Positions 35,357-42,716 of a DNA stretch of 64,000 nt are shown one piece after another. How positions within the stretch are numbered: the stretch's first letter is position 1; every line of letters starts with the position of its first letter. The DNA lies in assembly GCF_002109495.1 (NCBI RefSeq), contig NZ_LVJN01000018.1, positions 124,001 to 188,000 on the forward strand, written 5' to 3'. Source of the DNA: Magnetofaba australis IT-1 (GTDB taxonomy: Bacteria; Pseudomonadota; Magnetococcia; Magnetococcales; Magnetococcaceae). A program made the translations under genes and the position numbers. The notes under the pieces are model-generated. The model was not told the DNA's origin and ran no database searches. It worked only from the letters and a program-made list of their open reading frames with translations.

Positions 35357-36138
35357 GCAGCATGGCGCGGATTCTCCACCACTGGCGCGGGCCGCTGCAC
35401 CTGACCGGTTGGTTGGCGCTGTTTGGGCTGATTCTGCTCAATGGCGATGACAGCTACTATCTGGCGCGCTTGCAGACGCAAATTCTCTGGGCTGGGAGCG
35501 CATTGCTGGCGCTGATGCTGCTGGCGTCCGTGCTGCGCACGGCGCGCGCGCCCATGCCTGCGCAGCCTCCCGGCGCCGGTTGGAGCGTGTTGGGCGCTGT
35601 GAGCGCGTTTGCGCCGCTGACGCTGTTTCTGATCACCGGCGTGACCACTTTGACTCTCAATAGCGCCAGTTTCAGCGCTCCGGGCGCGCGGGCGGCGCAG
35701 TCGGCGCGCATTGCGTTTAACGCCGCCCATCCGCCGCCGCTGCCCGCCGATGGCTACTATGATCTGAATCTGGTGGCGCTGTATGGCCAGCGTGAGATCC
35801 CGGCGCCGATTCCGGCGCGGGTGGTGGGCAAGCTCTCCCACATTACCCCCGAGCAGGCGCAGCGCCACCTACCCAATCATGCTGGCCCCATCGCCATGCT
35901 CTATCGTCACGCCATCGCCTGTTGCGCCGCCGACGCCACCCCGGTGGGGGTGATTCTGGAGGGGGAGGCGGTGGCGCAGCTGAATGCGCAACCGGGCAAT
36001 ATCTGGATCAGCGTGGAGGGGATGGCGCGCGATGGCGGCCAGCAGCCGCGACTGATTCTGCTCGACGTGCAGCATTGGCGTGAGGTGGAGAAGCCCGCCA
36101 AGCCCTATCTCTATTGGCTCAATCCCGATTCGCAGTAG
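35353..36138 (+). CDS. TIGR03943/YcgQ-type permease partner
   Basis: 261 residues from the ATG at 35353, which shares ATGA with the stop of the permease gene. Three hydrophobic segments in the first 125 residues (about 12-30, 42-60, 78-98), then a soluble domain of about 140 residues. The C-terminal domain has H-A-I-A-C-C-A-A-D-A-T-P-V-G, the Cys-Cys-x-x-Asp signature of the TIGR03943 family. Members always accompany a DUF318 permease and probably form its second subunit; the Cys pair may bind a metal. Translational coupling suggests a fixed stoichiometry. Confidence 0.85.
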   Translation: MSSMARILHHWRGPLHLTGWLALFGLILLNGDDSYYLARLQTQILWAGSALLALMLLASVLRTARAPMPAQPPGAGWSVLGAVSAFAPLTLFLITGVTTLTLNSASFSAPGARAAQSARIAFNAAHPPPLPADGYYDLNLVALYGQREIPAPIPARVVGKLSHITPEQAQRHLPNHAGPIAMLYRHAIACCAADATPVGVILEGEAVAQLNAQPGNIWISVEGMARDGGQQPRLILLDVQHWREVEKPAKPYLYWLNPDSQ

Positions 36139-36211
36139 ACTCTTGGTTCAAATCGCTTAAGTGTCAGTTGAATTCAAAATTCTCAGTTGGCGATTTTGGA
36201 GATGAAAGATA

Positions 36212-36318
36212 TCGAGGGCTTCGCCCTCGAGCTCCCAAGTTCAACAGCCACACCGTGGGCGCCGCCCACACCCGCTGGGGGCGCGGCCCCCAGACCCCGC
36301 CGCCGACCAGTCGGCGGC
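36212..36318. repeat. cluster of four GC-rich stem-loops between convergent operons
   Basis: Four near-contiguous perfect inverted repeats: TCGAGGGC/GCCCTCGA (36212-36230), GTGGGC/GCCCAC (36255-36269), CTGGGGGC/GCCCCCAG (36275-36293) and GCCGCCGAC/GTCGGCGGC (36299-36318), each with a loop of two or three bases. The region lies between the permease partner and pelG, which converge. It can act as a terminator array, though no T-run follows, or it may be a dispersed repeat element. Confidence 0.65.
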
Positions 36319-36395
36319 CAATAGTCAGCGCAAGCTCAAGCTGCGTCACATAAACATTGGCCGTTCTGTACGGTTTTGGTTCGTATGGCTATGTA

Positions 36396-37787
36396 CTATT
36401 CCGGCGCGCTGGAGACCGAAGCGTTCTGCTTGACGAAGGTTTGGTAGGGCAGCTCGTTGATCAGATAGATGGTGGTGAAGAAGGTGGCCAGGAAGGTGAC
36501 CACGGTGGCCAGGAAGTAGCCGTAGCCGTAGAACTGATAGCCGTAGTTCATGGAGATCAAGGTGAACACGCAGTTGCTGACCAGGAAGGTGAGCTGCAGA
36601 TAGAGCGTGGGCTTGCGGAAATCGAAGTAGGAGAGGGTGATGAACAGGAACAGGCTCATCACGTGGAAGAACGCGCCCAGCACGCCCAGACGGAAGATGC
36701 CCATCTGCAGATAGTTGATGCCCAACCACTCGAAGATGGTGGGCGCCATGGAGATCACCATCAGGGTGAATGCGCCTTGCAGAATCAGGAAGTTGCGCCC
36801 CTGTTCCTGAACGGTATCCAGGAGGCTCTGGTGGTTGCGCATGATGCGCGAACGCGGCGCGTGTTCGCTGATGTCCTGGTAGAAACGCACATAGCGTTCG
36901 AAAAAGCTGGTCTCGATGGTGACCACAAAGGCCGCCATGGAGGGGATGATGGTCAGATAGGCCAGGAACATCGCCCCATCATAGTTGGGGAAGTGGATCA
37001 TATTGCCCGCCACCACTTCGCGATGGGGCGAGAACCACATGATGAACTTGTCGATCCAGGCGGCCATATTGGCGACGAAGCCGCCCAGGGCCAGCTCCCA
37101 ATAGCGCTTGAAATAGCGCATAAAGGCGAACGGGCGGCGCGCGGGGTAGGGGTATTCGGCCAGAATCCGCGCCAATAGGGCGAACAGGATATAGGCCAAA
37201 CCGAAGTTGAATCCCGCCAGCATCCCCGCCACGCCGAATTTGCCCGCCAGCATCAGCACGCAGCCCAGACCGATGGCCATGCCGAAGGCGAAGGCGCGGA
37301 TGATGGGGTGGTAATCCTTGAGCGCGGTAAGGAACACCCCCACCAGCCAGATGCCGGTGATGAGGAAGTAGTTGGCGATGGCCATGAATCGCACCACCAG
37401 ATCCAGATCGGTGGCGAACAGATAGAACGGGATCACCAGGAACATGTTGGTGATGAACAGCAGTCCCAGGGCGGCGATGAGCATGCCGGGCACGCCGGTG
37501 ACGTCCTTTTTATAGATCTGGTCGGCCAACCAGCGGGTGCAGATCATCACCACCGGCCCCGACAGCAGCAGCGAGAAGGCGAAGTTGTAGATGATGATGA
37601 TGCGGAACGCCGCCTGCTTGTTGAAGTCGACGAAGAAGGAGCCGAAGAAGAGGGTGCCGGTGAGGGCGACGATGGTGAAGATCCACGGTCCCGAGGAGAT
37701 CAGCGCCGAGTAGCCATAGGCCATCAGACCGCCGAGGAAGTCGTCGCGGTCGGTGAGTTTACGCAGGTTGAAACCAATCCCGGCCAT
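36396..37787 (-). CDS. pelG: PelG, inner-membrane exopolysaccharide transporter of the Pel system
   Basis: 463 residues with about twelve hydrophobic helices. The N-terminus M-A-G-I-G-F-N-L-R-K-L and the following G-P-W-I-F-T are characteristic of PelG, a member of the polysaccharide transporter/MOP flippase-like families. PelG works with PelD and PelE to form the inner-membrane Pel synthase-transport complex that drives PelF and moves polymer to the periplasm. Its ATG overlaps the pelF stop by one base (TGATG), so the two are translationally coupled. It is the last gene of the operon, followed by the stem-loop array. Confidence 0.93.
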   Translation of the reverse strand: MAGIGFNLRKLTDRDDFLGGLMAYGYSALISSGPWIFTIVALTGTLFFGSFFVDFNKQAAFRIIIIYNFAFSLLLSGPVVMICTRWLADQIYKKDVTGVPGMLIAALGLLFITNMFLVIPFYLFATDLDLVVRFMAIANYFLITGIWLVGVFLTALKDYHPIIRAFAFGMAIGLGCVLMLAGKFGVAGMLAGFNFGLAYILFALLARILAEYPYPARRPFAFMRYFKRYWELALGGFVANMAAWIDKFIMWFSPHREVVAGNMIHFPNYDGAMFLAYLTIIPSMAAFVVTIETSFFERYVRFYQDISEHAPRSRIMRNHQSLLDTVQEQGRNFLILQGAFTLMVISMAPTIFEWLGINYLQMGIFRLGVLGAFFHVMSLFLFITLSYFDFRKPTLYLQLTFLVSNCVFTLISMNYGYQFYGYGYFLATVVTFLATFFTTIYLINELPYQTFVKQNASVSSAPE

Positions 37788-39385
37788 CAGGCGGCCTCCT
37801 CGGACTGTGGGGCGCCGCCCTGGGGTTGCCCATGGTGCGCGGTGATGGCGTCGGGCATGGCGCTGAGCTCTTCGTAGAGGGCGTCGTAGGCGGCTTTCAT
37901 CTGATCCAGATCATAATAGGCGCGCACCCGCTGGCGGATCGCCTCGCCGCACTGTTTGCGCCAGATGGGGTCGCGCAGCAGCTTGATGCAGGCCTGGGCG
38001 ATGGCCGCCGGGTTGGCCACAGCGGTGACTGCGCCGCCCATGCCCAGCGGCGGATCCTCGTCGGGCATGCCCTCGATCATCTCGCGGCAGGCGCCCACGT
38101 CGGTGGTCACCGACGGCACCCCCGCCGCGCCCGCCTCCAGAATCACCAGCGGTTGGCCTTCGCTGATGCTGGTGAGCACCATCACATCGACCTTGTTCAT
38201 GTATTCGGTCAAGCGCACGCGGCCGGTGAACTCCACCGTGTCGAACAGCGCCAGATGGCTGATGAGCTGCTCGCACTCCTTGAAGTACTCCTTGTCTTCG
38301 TCGGTGGGGCCCATGATCAACACGCGCAGATCGGGAACCTGCTCCTTGACCGTGGCGCAGGCGCGCAGGAAGGTTTTGATATCCTTGATGGGCACCACCC
38401 GGCCAATCAGCGCCAGGGTGGGCGGCTCGCCTTCGGCGCGGGTGATGTTGTCAAAATTGCGCCAGCCGATGCCGTTGGGGATCACCCGCATGCGCTCGGG
38501 ATTGGCGCCGTCGGCAATCTGGAACTTCTGGTTGCCGCCGAACAGGGTGATGATCTGCGCGCACGCCTCATAGCAGCACAGGGAGTAGGCCTGGAACGCA
38601 TTGACCCACAGCGAGCGGATATCCTTGGTCACGGTGTCGACGTTGAAGCCTGCGCGCGGGGTCTCATACAGCCAGTCGGCCATGGAGATCTCGATGCGAC
38701 GTTCGTTGGTGTAGATGCCGTGTTCGCTCACCACCGCCGGACGTCCCGTCTCCAGATGGGCGCGGGCGGAGAAGAGTCCGGCGTAACCGGTGGAGACGGT
38801 GTGGTAGAGCTTGGCCGGGGGGATGTCCGCCAGCAGCAGGCTAAACAGGTTGCCCACCAGAAAACGCCAGGTCCAGAAGAAGTCCAGAAACGGCCCCTCC
38901 GGCAGCAGGCGTTCGTAGAGGTTCTCCAGCATACGCCAAGCGGGCTTGGAGTTGAGCAGCAGCCCTTCGCCCAGGTCATCACGATAGGGTTTGAGGAGGC
39001 GCACCAGATTGCTCAGGGCATTGATGTCGCCATGCTCCTGGAAGGCGAACAGCGCCTCCTCCAGTTCGGCGAAGAAGGCTTTGAGATTGGGGATCTTCTT
39101 TTTGCCAGGGCGCATGGTCTGAAACACCATGTGGGAGATTCCCACCACGTTCTCCGGCGGCTCATAGCGCGGCGTCAGGTCCGGGTTTGGCGGCAGAATC
39201 GCGAACAGAAAGAAGGTTTTGTGCGGGTGCGAACGGATGATGTCGTGCACCCAACTGGAGACGCCGCCGGCCACGTAGGGGTAGGTGCCCTCGAGGATGA
39301 GGCAGACGTCCACGGCATCCATGGTGCGCACGTCGGGCATGGGCAGGGTCGGCGCGCTGGCGGTTTTATCAGGCTTGGCGCTCAT
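37787..39385 (-). CDS. pelF: PelF, cytosolic GT4 glycosyltransferase that polymerises Pel
   Basis: 532 residues. The N-terminal DUF3492 region has L-I-L-E-G-T-Y-P-Y-V-A-G-G-V-S-S-W (29-45), diagnostic of PelF. The C-terminal GT-B domain has A-L-I-G-R-V-V-P-I-K-D and the E-x7-E motif E-G-Q-P-L-V-I-L-E (near 405), the nucleotide-sugar site of retaining GT4 enzymes. PelF uses UDP-activated N-acetylhexosamine (mainly UDP-GalNAc) to build the cationic Pel polymer. It has no membrane helix and relies on PelDEG. The C-terminal ~20 residues are an unusual His/Gln-rich tail. Confidence 0.95.
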   Translation of the reverse strand: MSAKPDKTASAPTLPMPDVRTMDAVDVCLILEGTYPYVAGGVSSWVHDIIRSHPHKTFFLFAILPPNPDLTPRYEPPENVVGISHMVFQTMRPGKKKIPNLKAFFAELEEALFAFQEHGDINALSNLVRLLKPYRDDLGEGLLLNSKPAWRMLENLYERLLPEGPFLDFFWTWRFLVGNLFSLLLADIPPAKLYHTVSTGYAGLFSARAHLETGRPAVVSEHGIYTNERRIEISMADWLYETPRAGFNVDTVTKDIRSLWVNAFQAYSLCCYEACAQIITLFGGNQKFQIADGANPERMRVIPNGIGWRNFDNITRAEGEPPTLALIGRVVPIKDIKTFLRACATVKEQVPDLRVLIMGPTDEDKEYFKECEQLISHLALFDTVEFTGRVRLTEYMNKVDVMVLTSISEGQPLVILEAGAAGVPSVTTDVGACREMIEGMPDEDPPLGMGGAVTAVANPAAIAQACIKLLRDPIWRKQCGEAIRQRVRAYYDLDQMKAAYDALYEELSAMPDAITAHHGQPQGGAPQSEEAA

Positions 39386-39387
39386 GG

Positions 39388-40524
39388 CTATGCGGCGTCC
39401 TCCAGCGCGGTCTCATCCACCCACAGGGCGATGGCCTCATTGATTTGCAGATTGTAGCGTTCACGGTCGCGGAACACGTCGCCATACTCCCGCGCCACCG
39501 ACTCCAACTCCTCGAACTGCTGCAGGGAGAACAGCGCCTCCATGAACCACAGCGCCAACTGCGGCGCGCCATAGCCGCCCTCAAAGCAGGAGCGCAGAAA
39601 GTCGGCGGCCTCCTGATGGCGCCCGTCGCGCAACAGATTGCGTCCCACCGCGGTGCGGGCGGAGAGATCGTCGGGCTTGAGGGCCAGATAGCGTTTGTAG
39701 AGATCCAGCGCCAGTTCGCGGTTCTGTCGTTCGCGCACGGCGTCCAGCAGGCCGGTGAAGGCGTAGTCGTCGAAGTGGCGCGCCGCCTCCAGCAGCAACG
39801 GGGCGTCATCGGGGGTCTCTTTGATGCGCTTTTGCAGATATTGACTGCGCAGGGTGAAGCGATGCTCCACGTGGGTCACGGCGGTGGCCGCCTGCACCCG
39901 CACGGCGTTGTCGGGGTCGGCCAGGGCGCGGTTGAGCAGCGGCGAGAAAATAGGGCTGAACTCCCGCGAGATCAACGCCAGCATGGCCAGTTTCTGGCGC
40001 TGTTCGCCAAACGAAAGCACATCCTGGAATTGTGCGGTGTCGGCGGTGTCGCCGCTCTGCGCGCCGCTCTTCTTGATCGCTTCGAGCTGGTCCACCAGCG
40101 CTTGGGGGGCGTCGATCTCGCCTTCGGGGAAGAGCGAGTTGTACCACTCCTCAAAGGTGCTGGCGCCGCGCCGGTACCACTGGTTCATGAGGAAGCTGAA
40201 TAGCGCGCCGAACGCCCCCATGGGACCCATGACGATAACGAACAGCGCCAGCAGCGACAGCCACACGCGGTCGCCCTGAATGCGGATGGCCGACATCACC
40301 GCCACGATGATGCACGCCAGCGAGAGCAGAATGTGCGCCAGGCCGTACAGGGTGGGATCGGCCAGATGGTCGACGATCACCTTGAACCAGATGTAGGACT
40401 CCAGAATCAGCACGATGGGCGCCAGCGTCAGGAACATCAGCGTGCAGCGCCAATCATCGCGCTGCAGCTTGTGCCGCGACGCTGCCGTCTCCTCTGCGGG
40501 CTCTTGGACGGACGACTCGCTCAC
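39388..40524 (-). CDS. pelE: PelE, inner-membrane TPR protein of the Pel complex
   Basis: 378 residues. Two or three hydrophobic helices near the N-terminus (about 29-47, 60-83, 90-115) are followed by a helical repeat domain (about 150-370) with TPR-like spacing, for example A-L-D-L-Y-K-R-Y-L-A-L-K-P-D-D and G-R-H-Q-E-A-A-D-F-L. PelE binds PelD and helps assemble the inner-membrane complex. It starts in an ATGA overlap with pelD and ends 2 bases before pelF. It is about 40-50 residues longer than the P. aeruginosa protein. Confidence 0.88.
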   Translation of the reverse strand: MSESSVQEPAEETAASRHKLQRDDWRCTLMFLTLAPIVLILESYIWFKVIVDHLADPTLYGLAHILLSLACIIVAVMSAIRIQGDRVWLSLLALFVIVMGPMGAFGALFSFLMNQWYRRGASTFEEWYNSLFPEGEIDAPQALVDQLEAIKKSGAQSGDTADTAQFQDVLSFGEQRQKLAMLALISREFSPIFSPLLNRALADPDNAVRVQAATAVTHVEHRFTLRSQYLQKRIKETPDDAPLLLEAARHFDDYAFTGLLDAVRERQNRELALDLYKRYLALKPDDLSARTAVGRNLLRDGRHQEAADFLRSCFEGGYGAPQLALWFMEALFSLQQFEELESVAREYGDVFRDRERYNLQINEAIALWVDETALEDAA

Positions 40525-41939
40525 TCCTTGGGCTCCTGGGTGCGGTGCAGCACCTGCACCTGATACTCGAATTTGGCTTCGGGAATCTTGCTCAACACAT
40601 GCTTATCCATGGCCTGCAACAGCTTTTCACGCACGATGGGCATGTGGTCGGCGGGGGTGGCGGGCAGCACCACGGCGAACTCCTGCCCCGGCTTCTGGTA
40701 GTCGAAGGCCATGTCGGTGTTGCGCATCACCACCTGGGTCGCTTCGTTCACCGCAATGGGGATGAGCCGCTTTTTGTCGTCGGGGATCTCATCGGGGTTG
40801 GCGATGCGCACCAGAATCATGCACACGTCGAACTTCAGTCGCCGCGCCAGATTGGTCAGCATGCTGGTCTGTTTGGGGAAGAAGGAGTAGGTGTAGAGCT
40901 GGTGATCGGGGTTGGTGACGCGGTCGGCGTCGGCGTCCTGATAGCGCCGCGCGTTGGCGTAGGCGGCGCCCACCCACTGGCACAGCACGCGGAAGTTCTC
41001 CACGTTGCTGACGTTCAGGTCGAGGAAGCCCATCTTCTCGATTTTGAGCATGCCCACCACTTCGCCGGTCTCCGGGTTGCTCATGGGGCCCGCCAGCACG
41101 CCCTGATTATCCAGCGCCTCACGGTCCATGCGCCGCGCCGAGACCAGAAAGCGCTGTTTGCCGATCACCTCCTGATAGATGGCGGAACTCACATCCAGGG
41201 TGCTGTGGTATTGATCCTCATCGGTCCAGCCATCTTCGATGGCGCTGCGCAGTTTGTCCTCTTCGAGCAGGAAGATGGAGAACTTCTTCGGCTCCAGCGA
41301 GGTGCGCACCAGTTGTGTGGCGCCGTTGAGCACGCTGACCGGGTCCAACTCCTCCAGCGCGCGGGCGGCCTGGTGGGTGGAGACCACGGTGCGCATCTGA
41401 CTGACCATGCGCGCTTCGAGGTTATCCTTGAGCTTGCTGATGCGATGAAACTCATTGGTGATGGACTGCTCGCGCATGCGGCTTTCATCCAACTCGCCCT
41501 CCAGTTTGGCGCGTTCGAAGATCTGCTTGGTGCGCATCTCTCCCAGCACCACGGCGGTGACGAACCACATCATGGGACGGGCCGCGACCTCCTGGAAGAA
41601 CTCGAATACGTTACTGAAAATCGAGCGCTCGGGCAGGTTGCCCACCAACAGCAATAGCGAGCCGATCAGCGCCGCCAGCAGCGCTTCACGCACGCCGTAC
41701 TGCACCGCCGACAGAATCACCGGGAGCCAGAATGGATGCGGCGAGACGCCCCACATGCGGTCGCCCAGCAGCAGTTGCTTGTCGATGACCATGCACAGGG
41801 CGAAGAAGAGAACCAACTCCACCAGGGCGGAGTGGCGAAAGCCCAGTGTTGAGCCGGTCAGGCCGATGCGCGTCAGCACCGAGGCGGGCTCGTCGCTGGC
41901 GGCGCGCTCGGCGCGTTGCGCGGCTTCAGAAATGCCCAT
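40521..41939 (-). CDS. pelD: PelD, c-di-GMP-binding inner-membrane receptor of the Pel complex
   Basis: 472 residues from the ATG at 41939 (GGAG nine bases upstream); a GTG seven codons earlier is less likely. Four hydrophobic segments (about 35-120), a short coiled stretch (about 145-195), a GAF domain (about 195-335) and a degenerate GGDEF domain without the G-G-D-E-F signature. The GGDEF-like domain keeps R-N-T-D (Arg406 to Asp409), an RxxD inhibitory-site motif like the one by which P. aeruginosa PelD binds c-di-GMP (Arg367/Asp370). Export is therefore probably post-translationally switched by c-di-GMP. It overlaps pelE by 4 bases. Confidence 0.92.
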   Translation of the reverse strand: MGISEAAQRAERAASDEPASVLTRIGLTGSTLGFRHSALVELVLFFALCMVIDKQLLLGDRMWGVSPHPFWLPVILSAVQYGVREALLAALIGSLLLLVGNLPERSIFSNVFEFFQEVAARPMMWFVTAVVLGEMRTKQIFERAKLEGELDESRMREQSITNEFHRISKLKDNLEARMVSQMRTVVSTHQAARALEELDPVSVLNGATQLVRTSLEPKKFSIFLLEEDKLRSAIEDGWTDEDQYHSTLDVSSAIYQEVIGKQRFLVSARRMDREALDNQGVLAGPMSNPETGEVVGMLKIEKMGFLDLNVSNVENFRVLCQWVGAAYANARRYQDADADRVTNPDHQLYTYSFFPKQTSMLTNLARRLKFDVCMILVRIANPDEIPDDKKRLIPIAVNEATQVVMRNTDMAFDYQKPGQEFAVVLPATPADHMPIVREKLLQAMDKHVLSKIPEAKFEYQVQVLHRTQEPKE

Positions 41940-42003
41940 GGGGGAGGGCTCCTTTGACACAGTATGCGTTCACGTGTGGTTCAGACCCAGCAGCTGACGC
42001 GGC

Positions 42004-42612
42004 TTACTCTTCAGCCGCCTGGGTTTGGGCCTGCATATCGGCGAAGCCCATGGTGTCGATCATCAGATCCACGGCGTCTTGAGCCGTGTGAATCAGGCTC
42101 TGACGACGGAAGAAACCGGAGCCCATGCGCGATTGGTTGGCGCTCCAGGCCACTTCGCCGCTCTCCGACAGGATCAGCCGCGCGCTCACGCCCACGGCGG
42201 GCTCTTCGCGCAGACCGTGCTGGTAGGAGAACTCCGAGACGCTGCCGACGATCACGCCGTCCACGCCCAGATATTTGCCGATGGTCTGGGCGATGCCTGC
42301 GTCGGCAAGGCGATCGATATCGATTTTGCGCTTCTTCATCTCATGGCGGATGACGCTCTCTTCGAGCAGTTTGAAGTCGTTGCGGCTTTTGAGTTCGGTG
42401 GTCACCAACTCATGCAGAATGACGCCCGCGCTGGGGTTGTTGGTGAGGTTGGCGAACGGCAACACCGCCACCGTCATATCGCGCTTCTCCATGTGCACTG
42501 GATGGCGGAAGGCGTTATTGGTTCCTTTTGACGAACAACCGACCAGCCCCAGCAGCAGCAGCGGCAGGGTCCAGCGCAGCAGACGCGCGCGAAAGAGGGA
42601 GGAACGGCGCAT
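42004..42612 (-). CDS. pelC: PelC, outer-membrane lipoprotein of the Pel export channel
   Basis: 202 residues from the ATG at 42612 with GGAG upstream. A lipoprotein signal with lipobox L-G-L-V-G-C places the lipidated Cys at residue 26. The mature protein has the PelC/CsgG-like core: M-T-V-A-V-L-P-F-A-N-L-T near the start and a C-terminal G-V-S-A-R-L-I-L-S-E-S-G-E-V-A-W. In P. aeruginosa PelC forms a dodecameric ring under the PelB barrel that guides the positively charged polymer. Position between pelD and pelB agrees with the canonical order. Confidence 0.88.
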   Translation of the reverse strand: MRRSSLFRARLLRWTLPLLLLGLVGCSSKGTNNAFRHPVHMEKRDMTVAVLPFANLTNNPSAGVILHELVTTELKSRNDFKLLEESVIRHEMKKRKIDIDRLADAGIAQTIGKYLGVDGVIVGSVSEFSYQHGLREEPAVGVSARLILSESGEVAWSANQSRMGSGFFRRQSLIHTAQDAVDLMIDTMGFADMQAQTQAAEE

Positions 42613-42716
42613 GGAATCGACTCCTGTGGCGGTGTGGGTTGCGTATGCGGTCATGGCGTTTATCTCAATTCATTCGGGTTTGGCTTGAGTCTTGGTCGGT
42701 CATTGGCGTCAGGCGC

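Noticed and set aside
37826-39457. 543-codon open frame antisense to pelF
   Set aside because: Shadow frame generated by GC-rich third positions; pelF on the other strand has clear domains and operon spacing.
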